13,367 bases of DNA from Paracoccaceae bacterium (GTDB lineage: Bacteria > Pseudomonadota > Alphaproteobacteria > Rhodobacterales > Rhodobacteraceae), in assembly GCA_021648225.1 (NCBI GenBank), contig JAKITE010000079.1:1-13367 (forward strand), written 5' to 3'. This document shows, one piece after another, positions 6,961 through 13,322 of this stretch (positions are counted from its first letter, which is position 1; every line of letters begins with the position of its first letter). A program made the translations under genes and the position numbers. The notes under the pieces were generated by a model. The model saw only the letters and a list, made by a program, of their open reading frames with translations, searched no databases and was not told the origin of the DNA.

Positions 6961-8061
6961 ATGAGCAACAAGATAAAATCCCACCCAGTGTTTCGGGCTG
7001 TAAAACTAAGTGAAGAAAGCACTGTTTTTTGGGACAAATTCTTGTTTGCTACAAGCCTGACTTTTGAGCAGGCCAGAAAAATGACCGCAGATGATTTCCC
7101 GGTTCAGGACATTGGTGTAGATTTTATTCTGGCAATGAGAATCATAAGGGCTCCGGGGCCACAAATGAGTATTGTCGCGCGGGTTTTTATAGAAAATCTG
7201 GTGCCGGAGCCGGATGAAATAACCAGTTGGCAGGAATTGTTTCAAGCGCTTGAAGGTCATACCGGGCTAGCCAGTGGCAAAGCCAAGGCTACGTTGGCGC
7301 AGCTTGGCAAAAACCCTGATTTCCAGAAAAAATTCAAAGGTAATTCACCAAATTCGAGCCATGAAGATTGGGCAAAACAGGTTGCTTACGGGGAGATTTT
7401 TAAGTCATTATTGACTGCATTTAGCTTTTTAAGGATGGGCCGGTTGGTTTTTTTACCCGAAATTAAAGCTTACGGGGGGATGATAAGCCGACTGAAAACC
7501 CCCCTGGATCTTAGCGGGTTTTGTATTTCTGAAAACAACCCCAAGTTATTTATTACGGCTCACTCCAATTTTAGGGCAGATTTTGTCGCGCCGGTGAAAA
7601 CGCAGTTTTCCGATACTTTGTATACGGTTGTTGCTGAGTCGCTTTCTTCTGTTCAGAAAATCTCTGTCCAGCGCATTATTATGGTTAAATCTCTTAAAAA
7701 AGGAAAATCCGTGCTGATTGCTGCTGATGGGAAAAAAGGTTCCGGGCAAATAAAAGGCAGGATTTTTGGCAATGAAGTGTCGGTCGCAACCGGATTTGCC
7801 TGGGTTGCCTGGCAGGCCAAATCCGAGATTGTCTGGACCTATGCAGGGATTGCAAAAAGCGGCAAGGGATTGCAGGTTTTTTCCAATACAATCCAGCAAC
7901 CAATTGATGACGGCGAAGATTGCGATGCATTTATAGATAAAGCAATTGCCGCATATCTCCTCTCGGTAGAACAGGCAATCATTCAGCACCCTTTCGATTT
8001 CGGGTTACTTTACCCTCGCCGGTTGGGTGAAAAGCCTAGAACCGAACGAAAGATTACTTAG
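6961..8061 (+). CDS. Distant LpxL/HtrB-like acyltransferase-family protein (putative)
   Basis: The 366-residue protein has features of the lipid A biosynthesis acyltransferase superfamily. A strand ending in a histidine motif, LFITAHSNF (196-204, H201), is followed by LKKGKSVLIAADGKKG (245-260, D256) and GRIFGNEVSVATGFAWVAWQAK (266-287). These recall the family's HX4D/E box, the 'L-x-x-G-x-x-v-x-i-x-x-D' strand and the 'FFG-x-x-x-x-x-x-G' substrate segment. The first box is not canonical: D207 lies six residues after H201, one more than in HX4D. No N-terminal membrane anchor is visible. The ribosome binding site is weak (AAGGG at 6943-6947, 13 nt away). It is the last + strand gene of the glycan operon, and its final 8 bp overlap the end of the oppositely oriented carrier-protein gene. 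A glycan-specific acyltransferase is plausible; a degenerate or unrelated fold is possible. Confidence 0.5.
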   Translation: MSNKIKSHPVFRAVKLSEESTVFWDKFLFATSLTFEQARKMTADDFPVQDIGVDFILAMRIIRAPGPQMSIVARVFIENLVPEPDEITSWQELFQALEGHTGLASGKAKATLAQLGKNPDFQKKFKGNSPNSSHEDWAKQVAYGEIFKSLLTAFSFLRMGRLVFLPEIKAYGGMISRLKTPLDLSGFCISENNPKLFITAHSNFRADFVAPVKTQFSDTLYTVVAESLSSVQKISVQRIIMVKSLKKGKSVLIAADGKKGSGQIKGRIFGNEVSVATGFAWVAWQAKSEIVWTYAGIAKSGKGLQVFSNTIQQPIDDGEDCDAFIDKAIAAYLLSVEQAIIQHPFDFGLLYPRRLGEKPRTERKIT

Positions 8062-8308
8062 CCAGTTTCTGGAATTTTTCTATCATGCAGCCGACATTAT
8101 CCAGCTCTAGCAGGTCTTCGACCTCTAGTTCGGTTTGTAGCTCTTCCTCAAGGCCCATAATTATTTCGGCATTGGCCATTGAATCCCAGCCGTCAATATC
8201 CTCTGCAATGGTATCGTTTTTAACCGTTTCAACAGGGATAGAAAAGTAATTGGCGATATACTGTTTTACACTATTCGAAATATTTTGATTACCACTTTTC
8301 GAGTTCAT
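8054..8308 (-). CDS. Stand-alone acyl/peptidyl carrier protein
   Basis: An acidic 84-residue protein with the usual four-helix carrier-protein length. The phosphopantetheine site is in DGWDSMANAEII (39-50), with Ser43 as the attachment residue. The GWDS form, rather than the DSL of fatty-acid ACPs, is common in carrier proteins of sugar-modification and NRPS-like cassettes. An AAAGG lies 7 nt before the ATG. It is the third gene of a - strand cassette behind an adenylating enzyme and a GNAT acyltransferase, so it probably accepts the activated acid from the former and presents it to the latter. It resembles DltC in role, but no DltB or DltD is present. Its stop codon lies inside the end of the convergent + strand acyltransferase-like gene. 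Confidence 0.9.
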   Translation of the reverse strand: MNSKSGNQNISNSVKQYIANYFSIPVETVKNDTIAEDIDGWDSMANAEIIMGLEEELQTELEVEDLLELDNVGCMIEKFQKLAK

Positions 8309-8352
8309 TTACTGGCCTTTTTGGTCTTGGTTTGGCGGGTAATAGCCGCCGG

Positions 8353-8823
8353 CTATTCTTTTATATAACTTAAAAATGCGGGGTGAAAACCCTTGGATGT
8401 CCAGAATTTATCGGCAATCTTATTGTTTGTAACAACCTCGAGGGAAAAAGACCGGATTTTCTTTTCTGAAAACCATTCCATTTGTTTGTCGAACAATCGA
8501 GACGCCAACCCCAAACGCCGAAACTCTGGCAGAACAAAAAGATGGGCGGTATGGCCGATCTTGGCAGGGGACGCTGTTGGTGGCGAAAGCTTTATCAACC
8601 CTTCGATCAACCCAACCGGTTGGCTGGCACTATATGCCACAAAAACCACACGGCTAACGGACCTTGCGCGCCCGTAATTTTTGCACCACCTCGCAAACCC
8701 ACCTGCAGCCAGGTTTGTTATTCCGTTGGAAAGCAGAAAGTGTTTGTACATCTCGGCAAAAAGCGGCTCTAGCTCCGTTAGTCCGGTTTCCGAAGCCAGT
8801 TTGATTTGGAGACCAGACATCAT
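8353..8823 (-). CDS. GNAT-family N-acyltransferase
   Basis: A 156-residue GNAT protein. Motif A is visible as HLFVLPEFRRLGLASRLF (94-111), where RRLGLA (102-107) is the acyl-CoA or acyl-pantetheine pyrophosphate-binding loop. The late FWTSKGF (140-146) is the usual motif B ending. The start ATG at 8821-8823 overlaps the stop of the adenylating enzyme (ATGA), which implies translational coupling. A second methionine follows directly, so the start could be one codon later. Position between an adenylating enzyme and a carrier protein suggests that its donor is an aminoacyl- or acyl-carrier protein rather than acetyl-CoA and that its acceptor is an amino group, possibly on the sugar made by the adjacent operon. 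Family assignment is firm; donor and acceptor are inferred. Alternatively it is an ordinary acetyltransferase acting on the amino sugar precursor. Confidence 0.88.
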   Translation of the reverse strand: MMSGLQIKLASETGLTELEPLFAEMYKHFLLSNGITNLAAGGFARWCKNYGRARSVSRVVFVAYSASQPVGLIEGLIKLSPPTASPAKIGHTAHLFVLPEFRRLGLASRLFDKQMEWFSEKKIRSFSLEVVTNNKIADKFWTSKGFHPAFLSYIKE

Positions 8824-10343
8824 TTACGGTTCCTGTGTATATTGCTTTTGGCCAAAATAGATTCATCCGCGATTTTAACAAGCGTGTTTCTATCAATTTT
8901 TCCATTTGAATTATAGGGAAATTCCATAAGTTGGCTGAAATATTTAGGAATCATATAGGGTGGCAAATAAGTGGTAAGCTCGAATTTAATGTCTTTTTCA
9001 TCTATGTAAGTGTCTATAAATACGTATAAATCATCAAAACTTCCGGGCGCGATCTCTGTTACGGGTACAACCGTGACAAGCCCGCAACCGGTTGCTTTTC
9101 GAACGGCTTGTTCAATTTCCCCGATTTCTATCCTGTTGCCACGAATTTTAACCTGCCAGTCAAGCCGGCCTCTGAATATGAATTCTCCATCTTGGCCAAT
9201 GGCTCCAATATCTCCGGTTTGATACCAAAACCCACCTTGGCTATCCTTGCTTGGTTTGCTGATGGTTTTGGGGTTTTCTTGCAAGTATCCTGCAAAAACC
9301 TGTGCTCCCCCCAGTTCGATTTCGTGATGAGTAGACAAGCGCATCGAAAGCCCCGGCAACGGCTTGCCAATCTGGACGATAGCCGCCTTATCCTGTTGAG
9401 GATTGAACTTGTGCCAAGAGAAAGCAATGGTGGCTTCGGTAGGGCCGTAGATATTAAAAACCGGTGCATTTGGTGCCGCTTTGCCCCAAGCCAGCGCAAC
9501 CTCTTTTGGTAATGCTTCGCCACAAAAAAAGCTTCTTTTTAGCGAAGGCATGGTGTTTTCTTTTAATAATCCAAGCGAAAGCGTCCGTGCCGCGCTTGAC
9601 GGAACCGATAGCCAGTTCTGAACCCCGAGTTTCTTTACAAATCGTGGTCCCATCGGGCTTTGCTCGGCTGGAATGGATATAATACACCCAGCTGTGGTCC
9701 AGGCCAAAAGCATATCATGAACCGAAAGATCAAAATTCAACTCAACCGATTGTATCCAGCTTTCAGCCGCCCCGAATTTGAAAACCTGCTGCATTGCCTG
9801 AAGGTAATGATCCACATTGGCGCGTGAAACAGGAACGCCCTTAGGGGAGCCGGTAGACCCGGAGGTGAACATTACATAAAGCAAATCCGTAATATTTTTT
9901 TCGCGCCTGTAATTAAATAATTTGCAAGACATCGGGCTATTACGCCTGAATAAACACAGCTCTCCGGCTGTACTGCTTTCAAAACGGGTATGTTCAAATT
10001 CATTATCCAAAAGCCATTTTTTATTGGCCTTGGCCCATTCTGGATCACATGCGATAAATTCAGGCAGGACTTGTTCAAAAATATTGGCAATTCTGGCCAA
10101 ATTCCATTTGTTATTCACCGGAATATAGGTCGCACCGGTAAGGATTGTTGCAAAAATTGCAAAATAAGCTTGCGGGCTTTTTTCGCAAATCAACAAGACT
10201 GCTGTCTGTTTGCTGATATATTTGCTAAAATCTGTGCTGAATTTCAGTGCGTCAGCAAAGGTATAATATTTGTTTTTACACCATAGCATATGGTTTTCGG
10301 GGTGCTTTCCCGCGACATATTCCAGCATTCCCCTTACAGACAT
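8820..10343 (-). CDS. DltA/NRPS-like amino acid adenylating enzyme
   Basis: The 507-residue stand-alone adenylation enzyme has the length of DltA. It activates a carboxylic acid as an acyl-AMP and transfers it to a carrier-protein thiol. Core motifs in order: A3 TSGSTGSPKG (160-169), A4 NFDLSVHDM (203-211), A5 NIYGPTEATI (297-306), A7 YQTGDIG (374-380), A8 GRLDWQVKIRGNRIEIGEIE (392-411) and A10 NSNGKIDR (478-485, catalytic K482). D205 in the FDLS motif is the aspartate that binds the substrate alpha-amino group in amino-acid-activating members, so an amino acid is the likely substrate; the FDLSV wording resembles DltA. There is an AGGG about 7 nt before the ATG. It is first in a tight cassette with the GNAT and the carrier protein. 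It could start from its own promoter or from readthrough out of the upstream IS256 relic, which faces the same way. The specificity residues cannot be read with confidence here. Confidence 0.92.
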   Translation of the reverse strand: MSVRGMLEYVAGKHPENHMLWCKNKYYTFADALKFSTDFSKYISKQTAVLLICEKSPQAYFAIFATILTGATYIPVNNKWNLARIANIFEQVLPEFIACDPEWAKANKKWLLDNEFEHTRFESSTAGELCLFRRNSPMSCKLFNYRREKNITDLLYVMFTSGSTGSPKGVPVSRANVDHYLQAMQQVFKFGAAESWIQSVELNFDLSVHDMLLAWTTAGCIISIPAEQSPMGPRFVKKLGVQNWLSVPSSAARTLSLGLLKENTMPSLKRSFFCGEALPKEVALAWGKAAPNAPVFNIYGPTEATIAFSWHKFNPQQDKAAIVQIGKPLPGLSMRLSTHHEIELGGAQVFAGYLQENPKTISKPSKDSQGGFWYQTGDIGAIGQDGEFIFRGRLDWQVKIRGNRIEIGEIEQAVRKATGCGLVTVVPVTEIAPGSFDDLYVFIDTYIDEKDIKFELTTYLPPYMIPKYFSQLMEFPYNSNGKIDRNTLVKIADESILAKSNIHRNRK

Positions 10344-10502
10344 TTTTTATCCCTGAATTTTTGTATTCTGGCAGTGTGAAACTGCCTAGCCTAGTTAACT
10401 CCGTTAAATACCGTAATCCTTTTTCCTGCGCCAGATCAAACCTGACCAAGGGCTTAGGTGTATTGTGAATTTTCCTGTAAAACCTTTTTTGAACCGCTGG
10501 AT
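10344..10502 (-). other. Leader region between the adenylating enzyme gene and the IS256 relic
   Basis: These 159 bp probably carry the promoter of the - strand cassette. A perfect 6-bp hairpin is present: GGCAGT (10370-10375), GTGAA, ACTGCC (10381-10386). A - strand frame is open from the IS through this stretch into the start of the adenylating gene and reads plausible protein (for example VRFDLAQEKGLRYLTEL). It could be the fragment of a gene cut by the IS, or chance; it lacks its own convincing start. No strong -35/-10 pair is visible. Confidence 0.35.
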
Positions 10503-10528
10503 GAGTTATTGTCAAATCTGGTGTTTGA
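10503..10528 (+). repeat. IS256 inverted repeat, 3' (transposase-end) side
   Basis: It reads inward GAGTTATTGTCAAATCTGGT. The first 7 bases match the other end exactly, and with one gap an AAA-x-x-T-x-GTG pattern also matches. It lies 36 bp beyond the transposase stop codon, as usual in this family. Confidence 0.6.
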
Positions 10529-10538
10529 GATTTTCTGG

Positions 10539-10719
10539 TCATGCAGCGGCCTGATTGTTTGTGGTTTCTATTCCGTCGGTGAACTTGACACCTGTTATGA
10601 CTTTTGCCAGATAATCGAGGCCGCGTAACTTCCGCCAGTTTTCCTCAGCAAGCACATTGTCCCAGCTTGAACATCCGCTCACCGGCAGTGGTTTGCCCTG
10701 CAAACCATGTGGACCTGTC
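10539..10719 (-). pseudogene. IS256 transposase, C-terminal fragment with internal frameshift
   Basis: On the - strand this piece gives the C-terminal end of an IS256-family transposase: first DRSTWFAGQTTAGERMFKLG in one frame, then EENWRKLRGLDYLAKVITGV, ending in NNQAAA at the TGA (10539-10541). The frame changes at TGCTTGCT (near 10661-10670), which looks like a 4-bp tandem duplication of TGCT; removing one copy restores MFKLGQCAEENWRKL. The upstream limit near 10719 is where the IS3 tip TGTCACGG begins. It has no start and is not expected to be expressed as a functional protein. Confidence 0.75.
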
Positions 10720-10975
10720 ACGGAATTGTGCCACTCCTTTAACCGCGTATTATACGCAAAAGGAGAACGAGAATGGGAACGAAACAATCAGCTGAATTTC
10801 GGCAGGAGGCGGTGCGTGTTGCGCTGACCAGTGGACTTACGCGAAAGCAGGTCGCTGCTGATTTTGGTATTGGGTTTTCAACATTGAGCCGATGGGTTCG
10901 GCAAGATCGGACAACTTTACCTGAGCCTTCTGTCCAATCGGACCTGGAAAGAGAAATAGCCATGCTGCGCAAGGT
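10716..10975 (+). mobile_element. Left part of an IS3-family element nested in the IS256 relic
   Basis: About 260 bp in the opposite orientation to the IS256 gene. It probably starts at the tip TGTCACGGAATTGTGCCACT (10716) and runs through the start of orfA. The downstream half of orfA, all of orfB and the right end are missing. It ends abruptly where the IS256 N-terminal frame resumes (codon 198, at 10976-10978). A promoter-like TTGTGC (10726-10731), 16 bp, TATTAT (10748-10753) lies before orfA. The exact tip is inferred from the IS256 junction. Confidence 0.6.
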
Positions 10976-10994
10976 AATAACCAACATACATTGA
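10773..10994 (+). pseudogene. IS3-family orfA (helix-turn-helix), truncated
   Basis: The frame begins MGTKQSAEFRQEAVRVAL and contains a typical IS3/IS911 OrfA helix-turn-helix: LTRKQVAADFGIGFSTLSRW (22-41). A leucine-zipper-like start follows (SDLEREIAMLRK, 56-67). A strong AGGAG (10761-10765) lies 7 nt before the ATG. After LRK at about 10973 the frame leaves IS3 and reads antisense IS256 sequence (VITNIH) to a stop, so the last ~6 residues are not original. Full OrfA proteins have about 90-100 residues. The OrfB integrase is absent, so only a short DNA-binding peptide could be made. Confidence 0.75.
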
Positions 10995-11569
10995 CGATCA
11001 TCGTCCAGCCGCGGGTTGAAGTAGACGCCATCGGCCCAAATATAGACGTAGCGCTTTCCTGTCAAATCGCGCTTGCGCCACGCTTCATATTCATCCCGCC
11101 AAGTCGACTTTAATCGCGTGATCGTCGAGGCCGACAAACCACCGGCGTCCGGCCCTACAAGGGCCGCCAAGGCCTCGCTGAAATCCCCCGTAGAGATGCC
11201 TTTGAGGTAAAGCCACGGCAGCAATTCCTCAACAGATTTCGCCTTGCGTAAATAGGGCGGCACAAGCGACGAATTGAAACGAACCTTCGAGCCATCCGCG
11301 TTTGAGCCACGATCCCGCACCCGGGGAACCTGAACTGCCACCTTGCCGATCCCGGTCAAAACTTCGCGCTCCGGCAAAAAACCGTGGCGCACCAGACGCT
11401 GGTGGCCTTCATCGTCCAGCAGCATGGCGTGGCTCGCCATAAATTCGGAAACCTCGGCACGGATCGCCGTCGCTAGAAGCTCCCGCGCACCTGCTCGCAA
11501 AACATCCGTCAGCGGGTCAGGTGAAAAATGGCTTGGTTTTGTGAAGTCGATAACTGTATTCTTGCTCAT
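10976..11569 (-). pseudogene. IS256-family transposase, N-terminal fragment
   Basis: This gives residues 1-198 of an IS256-family (mutator-type) DDE transposase, starting MSKNTVIDFTKPSHFSPDPL, with ELLATAIRAEVSEFMA (30-45), RHGFLPEREVLTGIGKVAVQ (61-80), VPRVRDR (81-87), STGDFSEALAALVG (126-139) and YIWADGVYFNPRLDDDRQCM (176-195). D180 in WADGVY is the first catalytic aspartate. The second aspartate and the glutamate would lie in the missing middle. AAGGA lies 8 nt before the ATG. The open frame continues to 10739 but after residue 198 reads antisense IS3 orfA, so a ~276-residue chimera could be translated, without a complete catalytic triad. This part looks more GC-rich than the glycan genes, as expected for a recent arrival. 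Confidence 0.88.
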
Positions 11570-11637
11570 GTGGCATATCCTTTTCTCTTTGAGAATCGCG
11601 GCGTCCTAACAACGCCATGATATGCCGCCCATCCGGG

Positions 11638-11663
11638 CCGTCACTAACTTTCGGCTATAACTC
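11638..11663 (-). repeat. IS256 inverted repeat, 5' (transposase-start) side
   Basis: On the - strand it reads inward GAGTTATAGCCGAAAGTTAG. The tip GAGTTAT is identical to the opposite end. It lies about 70 bp before the transposase start. The base after the tip (11664) is in frame with the recombinase. Confidence 0.6.
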
Positions 11664-13049
11664 GTTTACAAGATCGACAGGCTGACCAGATCACTCGGGG
11701 ATTTTGCCAAACTGGTTGATCGACTGGATGCAGCGGATGCTTCTTTTGTATCAGTGACGCAATCCTTCAATACCGCCACAAGCATGGGGCGCCTGACGCT
11801 CAATGTTTTGTTAAGCTTTGCCCAGTTCGAGCGGGAGGTTGCAGCCGAGAGAATTAGAGACAAGATTGCGGCCTCAAAGAAAAAGGGTATGTGGATGGGA
11901 GGCATGGTGCCGCTTGGCTACAATGCGGCTGGCCGAACATTGGAGATAAACGACAACGAGGCCCAAACCGTTCGAAAGCTGTATGAACTGTATGACAAAC
12001 ACAGGACCGCAAAGGAAGTAGCGATTCAGGCAGCACAATTGGGCCTACGCTCAACACAACGGATTAATAAAAATGGAGTCCGGTCCGGCGATGTTGCACT
12101 GGACCGTGGCCATATTCATCATATTCTGACTAATCCGATATATGCTGGAAGAATACGTCACCGTGACAAAACATATGACGGGCTGCACAAGGCGATTATT
12201 GAACCGGCTGTATGGGATGACGTTCAGACAAAGTTGCAAGTGAAAGCCGCATACAAACGAGGCGATGGCAAAAAGGTAAAGGATCCCTCTCCCCTGATTG
12301 GCAAACTCTTTGATGAAACCGGTGATCGTCTTACGCCGAGTCATTCCAGCAAGGGAGGTAAACGTCATCGTTATTATATCTCGCATCGCTTGGTAAAACA
12401 GGCGGGAGAAAAAGATAAATCGGGCTGGCGATTGCCTGCACTGCAACTGGAACGGCAGATAGAAAAAGCAATTCAAGAACATCTGGCAAAAGCCGCAACG
12501 CCATCAATAGTAACAGACCTGACATCAGAAGAAATTCTCCGGATCAGGGCTGAAGTGGAATTGGTCACCTCAACGCAGACAAATCTGTTCGTGCTGATTG
12601 AGCGGATAGACATCACTGCGGGCAAAATAACGATTCATCTTGATTCCAATGCCCTGATCAACTTTTTGCAAATCGACCTGGGTCGTCTCACGCCGGATGC
12701 AATCCTCGTCACCAGACCCTTTCAAATGCGCAAGCGCGGTGTTGAAACCAAACTGATAATCGGCGACAAATCACCGGAGATAGACGAGGCTCTAATACGC
12801 AATATCGCAGATGCGCATAACTGGCTGGTAATGATTAAGTCTGGTAAAACCTTTGATGAGATTGCAGCCAAAGACAAAACGTCCAAACGCCGTATTCAGC
12901 AAGTTACAGAATGGGCACTGCTTGCGCCGGACATTGTCAAACAAATTGTTGAAGGACGCCAGCCACTTGGTTTGACCTCGAATTGGCTATTGCGTCACAA
13001 GCTGCCCGCTGACTGGAACGCGCAACGCGACCTAATCGCTGCGCTCTGA
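11664..13049 (+). pseudogene. Large serine recombinase, N-terminally truncated at the IS256 tip
   Basis: Without interruption from the IS tip the frame reads VYKIDRLTRSLGDFAKLV, which is the middle of the resolvase catalytic domain (the DRLxR arginine region). It continues to GRLTLNVLLSFAQFEREVAAERI, the end of that domain and the E-helix. A recombinase domain follows (MVPLGYNAAGRTLEINDNEA, then HIHHILTNPIYAGRIRHRDK). The zinc-ribbon region is of the cysteine-free type (SPLIGKLFDETGDRLTPSHS), and a long helical C-terminus follows. About 461 residues remain; the missing ~60-70 N-terminal residues would carry the nucleophilic serine, so it should be inactive. The frame is closed by a TAA at 11658-11660 inside the IS. 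GTG 11754 is an internal codon (V of SFVSVTQSFN), not a real start. It once probably integrated or excised a genomic island here. Confidence 0.9.
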
Positions 13050-13085
13050 GCCTACAAACTGCAAGATTCTCGATCCTGTCAACAG

Positions 13086-13152
13086 CACATGTGTATCGCC
13101 GAAATGACCTATCGAGACTTTACCCTGAAATAGGTCATTATTGGCGCATGTG
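13086..13152. repeat. Imperfect long inverted repeat downstream of the recombinase
   Basis: The inner arms AATGACCTAT (13103-13112) and ATAGGTCATT (13130-13139) are perfect 10-bp inverted copies around a 17-bp spacer. The symmetry extends outward with CACATG...CGCC (13086-13100) and its counterpart GGCG-CATGTG (13143-13152), with a 4-base length difference. It begins 36 bp after the recombinase stop. There is no T-run, so a terminator is not favoured. Serine recombinase crossover sites are often imperfect dyads next to the recombinase gene. Confidence 0.75.
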
Positions 13153-13190
13153 ATACGTCTCTCATACCACCCCACCGCTCCAACCCGCGC

Positions 13191-13210
13191 GGATAACACG
13201 CGTTTTATCC
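13191..13210. repeat. 20-bp near-perfect palindrome centred on ACGCGT
   Basis: GGATAA-C-ACGCGT-T-TTATCC has 9 of 10 pairs. It lies 38 bp beyond the tRNA 3' end (tRNA on the - strand). No T-run follows on the - strand, so a tRNA terminator is uncertain; a protein-binding dyad is equally possible. Confidence 0.6.
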
Positions 13211-13247
13211 ACTCTGTGACGCATGCTCTCGGGAATAGGGAAGTGTT

Positions 13248-13322
13248 TGGCTGGGGTGGTAGGATTCGAACCTACGATACATGCTACCAAAAAGCATTGC
13301 CTTACCACTTGGCTACACCCCA
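13248..13322 (-). tRNA. tRNA-Gln (anticodon UUG)
   Basis: On the - strand the acceptor arms TGGGGTG and CACCCCA pair fully. The D-arm contains GCCAAGTGGTAAGGC. The anticodon stem ATGCT/AGCAT closes a 7-base loop TTTTGGT with anticodon TTG. The T-arm GTAGG-TTCGAAT-CCTAC is perfect. The discriminator is G, and the CCA is encoded (13248-13250). The 75-nt gene is intact and shows no insertion in its body. The 45 bp left at the window end (13323-13367) is its upstream side; I see no clear promoter there. Confidence 0.96.

Larger units (their letters stand above)
10503..11663 (-). mobile_element. IS256-family insertion sequence, degenerate, with nested IS3 fragment
   Basis: The element is bounded by imperfect inverted repeats that share the tip GAGTTAT, at 10503 reading right and at 11663 reading left. 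It is 1161 bp long, with the transposase gene on the - strand. A normal IS256-family transposase has about 400 codons. Here only the first 198 and roughly the last 60 remain, separated by an inverted piece of an IS3-family element. The flanking bases (CGCTGGAT on the left, GTTTACAA on the right) do not match, so there is no 8-9 bp target duplication. The element cannot transpose by itself. Its right tip abuts the truncated recombinase frame. Confidence 0.8.

Noticed and set aside
7546..7989. A 147-residue - strand frame within the LpxL-like gene
   Set aside because: It is antisense to the + strand gene, rich in Cys/Asn/Phe, without motifs or a ribosome binding site.
10276..10542. An 88-residue - strand gene overlapping the IS256 end and the adenylating gene
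   Set aside because: Its ATG lies in the IS256 transposase stop region and its end overlaps the adenylating gene in another frame. At most the middle (10344-10502) is a gene remnant.
10739..10975. The last ~78 residues of the 276-residue IS256 frame as transposase
   Set aside because: This part is the antisense strand of IS3 orfA and shows none of the IS256 motifs expected after MLVI.
11754..13049. An intact recombinase gene starting at GTG 11754
   Set aside because: The frame encodes resolvase-domain sequence upstream of this codon to the IS edge, so the GTG is internal and the gene is truncated.
13248..13322. tRNA-Gln as an integration site with a duplicated tRNA 3' end
   Set aside because: The tRNA is complete, and I saw no second copy of its 3' end in the window. 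Serine recombinases also rarely target tRNA genes.
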